Positions 33,324 through 41,637 of a DNA stretch of 64,000 bases are shown here, one piece after another (the first letter of the stretch is position 1; each line of letters begins with the position of its first letter). Source of the DNA: RGIG7213 sp045657205 (GTDB lineage Bacteria > Bacillota > Clostridia > Oscillospirales > CAG-272); NCBI GenBank assembly GCA_045657205.1, contig JAZOSS010000057.1, forward strand, positions 1-64,000, written 5' to 3'. The position numbers and the translations under genes were made by a program. Under the pieces are notes generated by a model, which saw only the letters and a program-made list of their open reading frames with translations, ran no database searches and was not told the DNA's origin.

Positions 33324-35207
33324 TTACTGTTTATTGCCGCCGTTATACAAAGTATAATACGTTCCTTGCTGTGCTATGAGGTCATCGTGCGTTCCTCTTT
33401 CGATTATTCTGCCCTTTTCAAGCACCATTATAACGTCGGAGTTTTTGACGGTTGAAAGTCTGTGAGCTATTACAAAGACCGTTCTTCCCTTCATAAGACT
33501 GTCCATACCTGCCGCAACTATTGCTTCGGTTCTCGTGTCGATGCTTGAGGTCGCCTCGTCAAGTATCAAAACGGGAGGATCGGCAACTGCCGCACGCGCT
33601 ATTGCAATAAGCTGTCTTTGTCCCTGTGAAAGGCTCGCGCCGTCTGCCGTAAGCATCGTATTATATCCGTCGGGCAAATGGCTTATGAAGTAGTCTGCAT
33701 TTACAAGCTTTGCGGCTGCCACTACTTCTTCGTCCGTTGCATCGAGTCTGCCGTAACGGATATTATCAGCAACGGTACCTGTAAAAAGGTGCGTTTCCTG
33801 AAGCACGACGCCGAGCGAACGGCGGAGGTCCGCTTTCTTTATCTTATTGATATTTATTCCGTCGTAACGTATCTTGCCGTCCTGTATATCGTAAAATCTG
33901 TTTATGAGATTCGTTATCGTCGTTTTACCTGCGCCTGTTGCTCCGACGAACGCCACCTTCTGTCCCGGACGTGCGTAAAGCTTGATATCGTGAAGAACGA
34001 TCTTTTCGTCGGTATAACCGAAGTCAACGCCGTCGAACACGACGTCACCTGCCAAAGGCGTGTACGTAACGCTTCCGTCAGCCTTATGCGGATGGCGCCA
34101 AGCCCATTTGCCCGTACGTTCCTTCGTTTCGACGATTTTGCCGTTTTCTTCCTTGCAGTTGACAAGGGTAACGTATCCGTCATCCTGCTCTGCAGGCTCG
34201 TCAAGAAGTGCGAATATTCTTTCAGCACCCGCGACTGCCATAATTATTGAGTTTATCTGCTGTGATATCTGCGATATCGGCATATTGAACGTTCTTGTAA
34301 ACTGCAAAAACGGAACGAGCGAAGCGACACCGAAGCCGCCGACGCCTTTTATCGCCATAACGCCGCCGACGATAGCAACAAGCACGTAGTTTAAATAACC
34401 GAGGTTGCCCATTATCGGCATTACGATATTTGCAAAGCCGTTTGCATTTTTCGTCGTAACGTAAAGCTCGTCGTTGAGCTTTTCAAACACTTCCGTCGCA
34501 TCGTCTTCATAGTTGAAGACCTTGACCACCTTCTGTCCGTCCGTCATTTCCTCGATATAGCCGTTGACGGCACCGAGATTTTTCTGCGTTGCACGGAAAA
34601 ATTTTGCACTTTTCCCACCGAGGACTCTCGTTATTACGACAGCAAAGAAAACGACGGTAAGTGCGAGAACTGTCAGAAGCGGTGAAAGGATGAGCATTGA
34701 TATCACCGAGGATATGATAGTTGCAGTTGATGATATAAGGTTCGGTATACTCTGGCTTATGAGCTGGCGGAGAGTGTCCGTATCGTTTGTATAAACGCTC
34801 ATAATATCGCCGTGGGAGTTTTTATCGAAATATCTTATAGGGAGCTTCTGCATATGCTCAAACAAGTCGTCACGTATCTTTTTAAGCGTACCCTGGCAAA
34901 TATTTACCATTATTCTGTTTGAGCCGAAGACCGACAAAACGCCGATACCGTACGCCCCTGCGACCTTTGCAAGCTCTTTTAAAAGATCGTTGAACGTAGG
35001 AGCTGTTTCGGGTGTTTTCATCATAGGCTCGATGAAGTCGGCAATGAGCGTTTTGAAGAACATCGTTCCGTAAGCTGTCGTTACTGCACTTGCGATAAGG
35101 CACAAAAACACGAGTAAGCACATCACGGGATAATCGGATATAACGAAGCGCAGCACACGCATCACCGTGGGAATGGGATTTCGTTTTTTCATTTTCATAT
35201 TATTCAT
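33324..35207 (-). CDS. ABC exporter half-transporter (permease-ATPase), second subunit
   Basis: Half-transporter with six membrane spans in the first 320 residues and a C-terminal ATPase: Walker A GATGAGKTT, Q-loop VVLQETHLFTG, signature LSQGQRQLIAIARA, Walker B LILDEATSSID and the H-switch IAHRLST. A 40-residue insert before the ATPase (VNCKEENGKIVETKERTGKW) is typical of this heterodimer partner. The normal signature LSGGQ reads LSQGQ, a known variant. The start at 35207 has GGGAG upstream and overlaps the partner gene by 8 nt. With the MarR regulator it forms a typical multidrug or peptide export operon; the substrate is unknown. Confidence 0.93.
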   Translation of the reverse strand: MNNMKMKKRNPIPTVMRVLRFVISDYPVMCLLVFLCLIASAVTTAYGTMFFKTLIADFIEPMMKTPETAPTFNDLLKELAKVAGAYGIGVLSVFGSNRIMVNICQGTLKKIRDDLFEHMQKLPIRYFDKNSHGDIMSVYTNDTDTLRQLISQSIPNLISSTATIISSVISMLILSPLLTVLALTVVFFAVVITRVLGGKSAKFFRATQKNLGAVNGYIEEMTDGQKVVKVFNYEDDATEVFEKLNDELYVTTKNANGFANIVMPIMGNLGYLNYVLVAIVGGVMAIKGVGGFGVASLVPFLQFTRTFNMPISQISQQINSIIMAVAGAERIFALLDEPAEQDDGYVTLVNCKEENGKIVETKERTGKWAWRHPHKADGSVTYTPLAGDVVFDGVDFGYTDEKIVLHDIKLYARPGQKVAFVGATGAGKTTITNLINRFYDIQDGKIRYDGININKIKKADLRRSLGVVLQETHLFTGTVADNIRYGRLDATDEEVVAAAKLVNADYFISHLPDGYNTMLTADGASLSQGQRQLIAIARAAVADPPVLILDEATSSIDTRTEAIVAAGMDSLMKGRTVFVIAHRLSTVKNSDVIMVLEKGRIIERGTHDDLIAQQGTYYTLYNGGNKQ

Positions 35208-36942
35208 CGAAATCAGCTCCCTTCATCTGTGATTCATATACTTCGCGGTAGATATCGTTAGTTTCAAGAAGCTCGTCGTGCTTGCCGACAGCGTTTATTT
35301 TTCCTTCGTCAAGCACGATTATCATATCGGCATCGCACACGGAGGATATACGCTGAGCGATGATTATTTTCGTAACATCGGGGATATATTCGGCAAATGC
35401 TTTTCTTATCTTTGCATCCGTTGACGTATCGACGGCACTCGTTGAGTCGTCAAGTATGAGCACCTTGGGGGATTTAAGAAGCGCACGCGCGATGCAAATA
35501 CGCTGCTTCTGACCGCCCGATACGTTTGTACCGCCTCGGTCGATCATCGTATCGTAGCCGTCGGGAAAGGACATAATAAAGTCGTGCGCCTGTGCCGATT
35601 TACACGCTGATACGATCTGCTCGTCGGTTGCATTTTTATTTCCCCAGCGGAGATTATCCTTTATAGTACCCGAAAAAAGGACGTTTTTCTGAAGCACCAT
35701 CGAAACGGCATCGCGCAAGTCTTTTATACTGTAATTTCTTACGTCAACGCCGCCGACTCTGACACTTCCGCGTGTTGTGTCGTAGAGTCTTGGAATAAGC
35801 TGAACAAGCGTTGTTTTGCCGCTTCCCGTACCGCCGATAACACCGACGACAGCACCCGAGGGAATAGTGATGTTTATGTGTTCAAGATTGAGATTTTCTT
35901 CGTTTTTGGAATATGAGAAGCAAACGTCGTCAAACACTATTTCGCCGTTTTTGACTTCCGTTACGGGATTTTCGGGATCTTTTATATCTATTTCTTCGTC
36001 AAGCACCTGCATAATACGCTCGGCAGATGACTTTGACATCGTCATCATAACGAACACCATAGATATCATCATAAGGTTCATAAGCACGTTTATGGTGTAG
36101 GAAAGGAAGCTTGTAAGATCGCCCGTTGACATTTCCGTACCGTTTGAATTTACGATTATATGAGCACCGAACCAGCATATGAGTATCATACATACGTTCA
36201 TCGTAAGGTTCATAACGGGGCCGTTCATTATGACGACCTTTTCGGCGTTTACGAATCCTTTATATATGAAATCGGATGCCTTGTGGAATTTTTTCGTTTC
36301 GTAATCTTCTCTTACGTACGATTTTACGACGCGCACGCCCGTCAGGTTTTCCTGCACGCTTTCGTTGAGCTTGTCGTATTTTTCAAATACGAATCTGAAT
36401 CGCGGGAAGGCTTTAGTTGCCACTATTATAAGGATGCTTCCCAAAAAGAGTATCGCGCCGATATACATAAGGGACAGTCTTTTGTTTATGCGGAACGCCA
36501 TGATAAGCGCCATTGTGAGCATAAGAGGCGCACGCACGCATATGCGTATCATCATCTGGAAGGACATCTGGACGTTAGTAACGTCCGTCGTCATTCTCGT
36601 CACAAGTCCCGACGTTGCAAATTTATCCGTGTTTGCAAACGAAAAGCTCTGTATTTTTTTGAAAATATCGAATCTGAGATTTTTTGCAAAGCCTGCGGAG
36701 GCTTTCGATGCCGTCATAGCACCCGATGCACCGAAGGCAAGGGACAGCATCGCCATAAGTATCATCAGAAGTCCCGTTGTGACTATGTGGTTTATATCGC
36801 TTTTTTCAACGCCGTCGTCAATAATTGACGCCATAAGATACGGTATCATTATTTCAAGGGCGACCTCTCCCATAATGAGCAAGGGTGTTATGAGAGTTAC
36901 TTTTTTAAATTCCCCGATATATCGGGCAAGCTTTTTTATCAT
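35200..36942 (-). CDS. ABC exporter half-transporter (permease-ATPase), first subunit
   Basis: Half-transporter of 580 residues with an N-terminal six-span domain and a C-terminal ATPase: Walker A GGTGSGKTT, Q-loop MVLQKNVLFSG, signature VSGGQKQRICIARA, and Walker B VLILDDSTSAVD. The catalytic Glu after Walker B is Asp (LDDS), and the switch His reads Gln (IIAQRIS), so this subunit has a degenerate catalytic site while its partner's is intact. That asymmetry is usual in heterodimeric exporters of the BmrCD/TM287-288 type. It overlaps marR by 4 nt (ATGA). Confidence 0.93.
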   Translation of the reverse strand: MIKKLARYIGEFKKVTLITPLLIMGEVALEIMIPYLMASIIDDGVEKSDINHIVTTGLLMILMAMLSLAFGASGAMTASKASAGFAKNLRFDIFKKIQSFSFANTDKFATSGLVTRMTTDVTNVQMSFQMMIRICVRAPLMLTMALIMAFRINKRLSLMYIGAILFLGSILIIVATKAFPRFRFVFEKYDKLNESVQENLTGVRVVKSYVREDYETKKFHKASDFIYKGFVNAEKVVIMNGPVMNLTMNVCMILICWFGAHIIVNSNGTEMSTGDLTSFLSYTINVLMNLMMISMVFVMMTMSKSSAERIMQVLDEEIDIKDPENPVTEVKNGEIVFDDVCFSYSKNEENLNLEHINITIPSGAVVGVIGGTGSGKTTLVQLIPRLYDTTRGSVRVGGVDVRNYSIKDLRDAVSMVLQKNVLFSGTIKDNLRWGNKNATDEQIVSACKSAQAHDFIMSFPDGYDTMIDRGGTNVSGGQKQRICIARALLKSPKVLILDDSTSAVDTSTDAKIRKAFAEYIPDVTKIIIAQRISSVCDADMIIVLDEGKINAVGKHDELLETNDIYREVYESQMKGADFDE

Positions 36943-37397
36943 ATCGTCTTTTGTTTCCTTTCGTTGTTTTCAAGTGAGGTAAGACAGCCGTCAAGATTGT
37001 CAAGAAGTGAAAAAAGTTCTTTTTTCTGTTCATCCGTTATCGTACGGCAAAGCTCGTTTTCAGCCTCGTGTATTATATCACGAACACGCAGATGTGCCGT
37101 GTATCCTGCGGATGTGAGATGAATACGTTTAAGACGTGCATCTTTTTCGTCTGAACATCTCGTTATAAAGCCGTTCTTTTCCATAAGCTGTAATATCGTC
37201 GTAACGGAGGAACGGCGGATGCCGAATTCGCACTCGATATCTTTTTGATAGACCGGCTCATCACCCTTGCGTACCAAAAAATAAATTATCATCGACTGCA
37301 TATGCGTAACGCCGTATTCCGATATCCTGTTGTCGATATATCTGCGCAGATGATTTGACACGTTACTAAGGCGCTTGCCTATGTGCTCTGCATGCAA
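36939..37397 (-). CDS. MarR-family transcriptional regulator
   Basis: Winged-helix repressor of about 152 residues: VYQKDIECEFGIRRSSVTTI is the helix-turn-helix, followed by the wing FITRCSDEKDARLKRIHLT. The frame opens at 37460 with a TTG that coincides with the promoter -35, so it cannot be the start. TTG at 37397 has GAGGG upstream and begins with HAEHIGKRLSN, the usual MarR helix 1. It is the first gene of the exporter operon and very likely represses its own promoter through the site at 37418-37429. Confidence 0.88.
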   Translation of the reverse strand: MHAEHIGKRLSNVSNHLRRYIDNRISEYGVTHMQSMIIYFLVRKGDEPVYQKDIECEFGIRRSSVTTILQLMEKNGFITRCSDEKDARLKRIHLTSAGYTAHLRVRDIIHEAENELCRTITDEQKKELFSLLDNLDGCLTSLENNERKQKTI

Positions 37398-37417
37398 AAA
37401 TATCCCTCTTTCTTTTG

Positions 37418-37460
37418 TTAGTTTTCTAATTATTCTACCGCAATTATTTTTTCGTTTCAA
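37418..37460 (-). promoter_or_regulatory. Promoter and MarR-type operator of the exporter operon
   Basis: Minus strand TTGAAA (37455-37460), 17-bp spacer, TAGAAT (37432-37437). Directly downstream, at the expected transcription start, lies TTAG-TTTT-CTAA (37418-37429, plus-strand reading), a short palindrome of the kind bound by MarR repressors. Confidence 0.7.
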
Positions 37461-37534
37461 TATATTATAATGGTAATATTTGTGAACAAAGAAAAGTTTT
37501 ATTAAATATTTTATGTATATAAAAAAGTCACGTC

Positions 37535-37563
37535 TTGACTTTTTCCGCCGTTTGATATATCAT
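37535..37563 (+). promoter_or_regulatory. Promoter of the PTS EIIC gene
   Basis: TTGACT (37535-37540), 17-bp spacer, TATCAT (37558-37563). A 9-bp inverted repeat (37522-37530 with 37536-37544) covers the -35 box and may be a regulatory site. Confidence 0.55.
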
Positions 37564-37594
37564 ATAGCCGTGGTTTTAAAAAGGAGTATCAAAA

Positions 37595-38674
37595 ATGGCT
37601 AAAAAAACAAAAAAGACCCCCTGGGGACTTATAAAAGCATATCTTAACAGAGTTTTTATTGATGGGCTTTCGGGAATGGCTCTCGGACTTTTTGCAACGC
37701 TTATCGTCGGTACGATATTAAAACAGCTCGGAGAATATATTCCGGGTGATATCGGCATCATACTTGAAAAAACGGGTGCTGTTGCACAGATAGCAACGGG
37801 TGCCGGTATCGGCTGCGGAGTTGCAACGAAGCTTTCGGCAAAACCGCTCGTCGTTTTTTCATCTGCCGTGTGCGGACTCGTCGGTGCATTTGCCGCAAAG
37901 CTTCCGTATATGAACGGTGTGTCGCTTTCGGGCCCGGGCGATCCTCTCAACGCATTTATCGCCGCATACGTTTGTGTTGAAATAGGCGCACTTATAGCGG
38001 GAAAAACGAAGATAGATATAATCCTCACCCCCGTCGTATCCGTCTTTTGCGGAAGCTTCATCGGTTTTGTAACGGGTGATGAAATAGCGGAATTTAACGC
38101 CTTTTTGGGAGGACTTGTCGAATACGGAGTCGAATCGCGTCCGATCCTTGCAGGTATCATCGTTTCCGTACTTATGGGAATGTTTCTGACTCTTCCGATA
38201 AGCTCGGCGGCGATCGGTGTCATTCTCGGTCTTTCGGGGATCGCCGCAGGTGCGGCAACGGTCGGCTGCTGTGCCAATATGATAGGTTTTGCAGTTATAA
38301 GCTACCGTGAAAATAAAATGGGCGGACTTCTTGCCCAGGGACTCGGCACAAGTATGCTCCAGATGCCGAATATATTGAAAAGGCCCCTGATATGGCTGCC
38401 GCCTATAATCACAAGCGCCATACTCGGACCTTTGTCAACTGTCGTATTCAAAATGACGAACTCCCCCGCAGGCTCGGGAATGGGTACGGCAGGTCTTGTA
38501 GGACCGTTGCTTTCGTTTGCGGATATGACGTCCCACGGAGGATCCACAGTATCCGTACTTATAAAAATAGCCTTGATGTACTTTATCCTCCCCGCTGTTT
38601 TAAGCCTTGCCATATCCGAAGGAATGAGAAAAGCAGGCTTTATAAAGCAGGGAGATATGAAGCTCGATTTATAA
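37595..38674 (+). CDS. PTS EIIC-type membrane permease
   Basis: Integral membrane protein of 359 residues with about nine hydrophobic spans and glycine-rich loops. It matches the PTS_EIIC_2 type of permease (FIDGLSGMALGLFATLIVG, TGAGIGCGVA, LPISSAAIGVILGLSG, NSPAGSGMGTAGLVGP). No EIIA, EIIB or sugar-metabolism gene lies beside it, so either the partners are elsewhere or it acts in another way; many members of this family are similarly orphaned. AAAGGAG precedes the ATG. Confidence 0.85.
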   Translation: MAKKTKKTPWGLIKAYLNRVFIDGLSGMALGLFATLIVGTILKQLGEYIPGDIGIILEKTGAVAQIATGAGIGCGVATKLSAKPLVVFSSAVCGLVGAFAAKLPYMNGVSLSGPGDPLNAFIAAYVCVEIGALIAGKTKIDIILTPVVSVFCGSFIGFVTGDEIAEFNAFLGGLVEYGVESRPILAGIIVSVLMGMFLTLPISSAAIGVILGLSGIAAGAATVGCCANMIGFAVISYRENKMGGLLAQGLGTSMLQMPNILKRPLIWLPPIITSAILGPLSTVVFKMTNSPAGSGMGTAGLVGPLLSFADMTSHGGSTVSVLIKIALMYFILPAVLSLAISEGMRKAGFIKQGDMKLDL

Positions 38675-38699
38675 CAGACCGCATTGACGTTGTGCATAT

Positions 38700-38742
38700 A
38701 AAAATCCACCGTTGTCTTTTGGCAAAGGTGGATTTTTTATTT
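38700..38742. terminator. Bidirectional terminator
   Basis: AAAAATCCACC (38700-38710) pairs with GGTGGATTTTT (38727-38737), with T-rich sequence on both strands. It separates the convergent EIIC and surface-protein genes. Confidence 0.85.
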
Positions 38743-40126
38743 AACCGTTCTTTTTGCGCTTCATCATAGCAACCGCCATAACAATTGAAAATATAATTGC
38801 TATCGCTGATAATACGATAGATACTACTGCGATTATAATTATTACAATGTTTTTATTTGAAGAAGATTCTTCATTTTTTTCATCATCATCTTTATTTTCA
38901 TATTTATCGTTTTCTTCGTCTTCATTTTCATCCATTTCAAAAATATTTTCGTCGGAGGTGTCTTCGTCATCTTCCGTTGCAAAGTCATCAGTCGTAATCT
39001 CCGGTATAAAACCTTCCGTTACAGCAGGATATGTTACCGGTGCATCCGTTACGTAAGGATCTGACACCGGAGGATTTGTCGCCGGGGGATTTGTCACCGG
39101 AGGATTTGTCACCGGAGGATTTGTCACGGGCGGTTGCGTTTCCTGTGACGATGTTGTCGGAGGCTTCATTCCATGTTCTTTATCCCACTCGCTCCAATCG
39201 ACATTTTTGAAGATCGTCTTCAGCTCGTCTACAGTATATTTCGTAACCGTTTTATTGTTTGTATTTTCGCCTTTCTTGAAAAATTTAAAAATGATATCGT
39301 GAGAGGCGGTCGTCCAGTCGTCGTGATCACCATCGGCCGTGAGCGTTTTGGCTGTTTTTGGGAATGTGTCGTCCACCCATCTGTTATCAACATACATGAT
39401 CATAGCTTCCACAAATGCTTTTGTTCTGTCTGCACTATAAGGATCGAACACAGAGCAGAAGCCTGCTTCTGTATAATAATCGATTATATCGTATACTCTG
39501 TCCTTTGTAGCAATAAGACTCCAGGGAAGGATAACTTCCATATCCCAGCCGTTTTCCGTTACTTTATATGCGCCCTTATAACCCGCTTCTGTGATACGTG
39601 TCTGGTCGTCGTTAATACCGTCCTGCCAGTTGTGCTTACGGGCCTGAACTTCACCTATATCACCTACAGCAGGAGTTGTGCCTTCGGTGCAAACGGGATA
39701 GAAGGAGAAGAAGAGACCGGCAGCTTTGTCATATATAAGTCCGCAAGGATTGAAAGCAATCTGGAATCTGTCCTGATATACGCCTATATCGTCCGGATCA
39801 TCTGCCTTGAGTGTTGTGAACGTGAGCGTGTTATCAATAATTCTTGCAGCCATATAAAATCCATCATTGCCCCAAGAACAGAAAAACTGAATTTCACCGG
39901 GATATTCTGTCGTCCACGTTACCATGTTCGTTTTGCAACTGAGCAAAAGGCTGTTTGTTTCGCTCCATTCGGAGGAGTTGATGTTGCCGTCGATCTTGAT
40001 CTTATTCGATTCGGTGTACGTAACCGGAACAAAACCGATACCGAGGTTTGAGGGGGCTGCATACGCTGTGACGGTTGCAGTAAGTATCATTACCGCAACG
40101 ATGATGAATAAAACTGTTTTTTTCAT
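38741..40126 (-). CDS. Surface-anchored CBM9/DOMON-like protein with Pro-Thr repeat stalk
   Basis: Secreted, membrane-anchored surface protein of 461 residues. A signal peptide (about 1-25, ending AYA) is followed by a beta domain of about 220 residues of the CBM9-like type (IKIDGNINSSEWSE, FYMAARIIDNTL, YQDRFQIAFNP). Next comes a stalk of NPPVT units in tandem, then a very acidic stretch, one hydrophobic span (VIIIIAVVSIVLSAIAIIF) and the tail MMKRKKNG. No sortase motif is seen. The ATG at 40126 has AAGGAG upstream, and the longer frame is ignored. It follows a lipoprotein gene in the same direction. The ligand is unknown; a carbohydrate is a guess. Confidence 0.8.
   Translation of the reverse strand: MKKTVLFIIVAVMILTATVTAYAAPSNLGIGFVPVTYTESNKIKIDGNINSSEWSETNSLLLSCKTNMVTWTTEYPGEIQFFCSWGNDGFYMAARIIDNTLTFTTLKADDPDDIGVYQDRFQIAFNPCGLIYDKAAGLFFSFYPVCTEGTTPAVGDIGEVQARKHNWQDGINDDQTRITEAGYKGAYKVTENGWDMEVILPWSLIATKDRVYDIIDYYTEAGFCSVFDPYSADRTKAFVEAMIMYVDNRWVDDTFPKTAKTLTADGDHDDWTTASHDIIFKFFKKGENTNNKTVTKYTVDELKTIFKNVDWSEWDKEHGMKPPTTSSQETQPPVTNPPVTNPPVTNPPATNPPVSDPYVTDAPVTYPAVTEGFIPEITTDDFATEDDEDTSDENIFEMDENEDEENDKYENKDDDEKNEESSSNKNIVIIIIAVVSIVLSAIAIIFSIVMAVAMMKRKKNG
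39058..39132 (-). repeat. 15-bp tandem repeats encoding NPPVT units
   Basis: Four to five copies of a 15-bp unit (GGATTTGTCACCGGA read on the plus strand) encode the Pro-Thr stalk of the surface protein. Copies differ at one to three bases. Copy-number change by slippage is plausible. Confidence 0.85.
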
Positions 40127-40177
40127 TGATTTCTCCTTGAAATCTAAATATTTTCCGCACAATTAATATTATAAAAT

Positions 40178-41089
40178 TCAGTGCGTTAATTTCAAATGAA
40201 TACGTGCCGTATCGGCTATCACGTTAAGATCGTACGCTTTGTCTTGCCAACCGCCGAATGTAAGGGTAACTTCCTTAGGCTTGCCCTTTTCAAGCGTTAC
40301 GGTCTTATTTGACGTTTTGGCAAACTCACCGTTTTCGTTTTGCGGCACTGCCTCTATTTTAATCGTCGTATCCTCTTGTGAGGTAACGGTGACAGTTATC
40401 GAATTTACACCGTTTTCAGGTGTGGCGTCGCTGCTTGTTTCAACACTTTTTATATCGAGGGAAAGCATCCCTTCGTCTTCAAACACACGTTTAAGCTCGA
40501 CGTTCGTTCCCGAATACGTACCGTATAGGGTGTTTCTGGGATAGTATGTCCAAAGCTCGTTTAAAAGCTGTACAAGCTCCTCGCTGTAGGAAAGCACGTC
40601 ACCCTCCGTGTAATGCCCTTCGACTGTACATATTTCCTTTTTTTCGGGTGATATACGGTATATTTTGCCTTCCGTTTCTATCCAGAACGTACCTTCGGGT
40701 GCTTTGCATATCTCAGACGGCATAAAGCTGAACGCCTCGTCTGTGATCTTTTCGCTTTTTTCGTTTGTCGGTGTAAGTGAAAAAAGCATATCTTCAAATA
40801 TTTTACCGTACTGTCCCTTTATTTCCTTCTTGCTGACCGGCAAAGATTTTTTCGTACAGCACAGAAGAAGAAACGATGCTTCTTCCGTTTCCTCATCTTC
40901 CTTTGATGACGTATCCGTATCCTTATTTTCAGCAGTGGTATCTGTGGGTCTGCTTACGGCCTCATCCTCTTTGTAGTATATATTTTCTTCCGTTTCGTTC
41001 GTGTTTTGTTCAGTTTTGACGTTTGTGCAGGAGGAAAGTGACACGGCAATTGCCAGAAGAAACAAAAAAATTCTTACGTATTTTTTCAT
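40178..41089 (-). CDS. Hypothetical lipoprotein
   Basis: I do not recognise a family. The 303-residue protein has a lipoprotein signal (basic start, hydrophobic core, lipobox LSSC at about residues 18-21), a Thr/Glu/Asp-rich linker of about 50 residues, a middle domain (about 70-190), and a C-terminal beta-sandwich-like part (VNSITVTVTSQEDTTIKIEA). It lies 51 bp upstream of the CBM9-like surface protein, and both are minus-strand, so they probably form a surface operon with the promoter at 41119-41147. Confidence 0.75.
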   Translation of the reverse strand: MKKYVRIFLFLLAIAVSLSSCTNVKTEQNTNETEENIYYKEDEAVSRPTDTTAENKDTDTSSKEDEETEEASFLLLCCTKKSLPVSKKEIKGQYGKIFEDMLFSLTPTNEKSEKITDEAFSFMPSEICKAPEGTFWIETEGKIYRISPEKKEICTVEGHYTEGDVLSYSEELVQLLNELWTYYPRNTLYGTYSGTNVELKRVFEDEGMLSLDIKSVETSSDATPENGVNSITVTVTSQEDTTIKIEAVPQNENGEFAKTSNKTVTLEKGKPKEVTLTFGGWQDKAYDLNVIADTARIHLKLTH

Positions 41090-41118
41090 AAAAGCTCCAT
41101 TTATATTTTGTATTATAT

Positions 41119-41147
41119 AATATACATCATTGATTTCATTTTGTCAA
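41119..41147 (-). promoter_or_regulatory. Promoter of the lipoprotein/surface-protein operon
   Basis: Minus strand TTGACA (41142-41147), 17-bp spacer, TATATT (41119-41124). Confidence 0.7.
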
Positions 41148-41213
41148 GTCACGGTACGCACCGTGTAAAATCGGTAATTTTTGTTAAATAAATGTTAATT
41201 AACGAAAAAACAC

Positions 41214-41241
41214 TTGACTTTTTTCAATACCGTGATAAAAT
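41214..41241 (+). promoter_or_regulatory. Promoter of groESL
   Basis: TTGACT (41214-41219), 16-bp spacer, TAAAAT (41236-41241), just upstream of the CIRCE element. Confidence 0.7.
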
Positions 41242-41252
41242 GGTATTGTTCG

Positions 41253-41279
41253 TTAGCACTCAAAGTGCAAGAGTGCCAA
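41253..41279 (+). promoter_or_regulatory. CIRCE element (HrcA operator)
   Basis: TTAGCACTC (41253-41261), 9-bp spacer, GAGTGCCAA (41271-41279). It matches the CIRCE consensus with one mismatch in the right arm. It lies between the promoter and groES, so heat-shock control by HrcA is expected. Confidence 0.95.
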
Positions 41280-41318
41280 AAACGGACAATTAACAACAAA
41301 ATTCGGAGGATAATTAAA

Positions 41319-41606
41319 ATGACTATTAAACCGCTTGCAGACCGTGTCGTAGTTAAGATGGTCGAAGCTGAAGAAACAACAAAAAGCGGAATCATACTTA
41401 CAGCATCCGCAAAGGAAAAACCCCAGATAGCAGAAGTCATCGCAGTCGGCCCCGGCGGCATAGTTGACGGTAAGGAAGTAAAAATGACAGTTGCAAAGGG
41501 TGCAAAGGTCATACTCAGCAAATATGCCGGAACAGAAGTAAAATGTGACGGCGTTGAATACATTATTGTCAGAGAAAGCGATATTCTCGCTTGCGTAGAA
41601 GACTGA
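41319..41606 (+). CDS. groES: Co-chaperonin GroES
   Basis: Ten-kilodalton lid of the GroEL chaperonin. The 95-residue protein has the conserved start IKPLADRVVVKMVEAEE, the mobile loop (TTKSGIILTASAKEKPQ), GPGG and VDGKEV. A longer frame opens at 41214, but the ATG at 41319 follows CGGAGG by 8 nt and gives the canonical N-terminus; the upstream part overlaps the promoter and CIRCE. It is 31 bp ahead of groEL. Confidence 0.98.
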   Translation: MTIKPLADRVVVKMVEAEETTKSGIILTASAKEKPQIAEVIAVGPGGIVDGKEVKMTVAKGAKVILSKYAGTEVKCDGVEYIIVRESDILACVED

Positions 41607-41637
41607 CACATCCACATAACAAGAAAGGAATAGACAA

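Noticed and set aside
35200..36942. Degenerate catalytic residues in the first ABC exporter subunit as an anomaly
   Set aside because: Asymmetric sites are normal in heterodimeric exporters; the partner keeps the intact site.
39058..39132. Regular 15-bp repeats that could be taken for a CRISPR array
   Set aside because: They are contiguous, in frame with the surface-protein gene and encode NPPVT units; there are no spacers and no cas genes.
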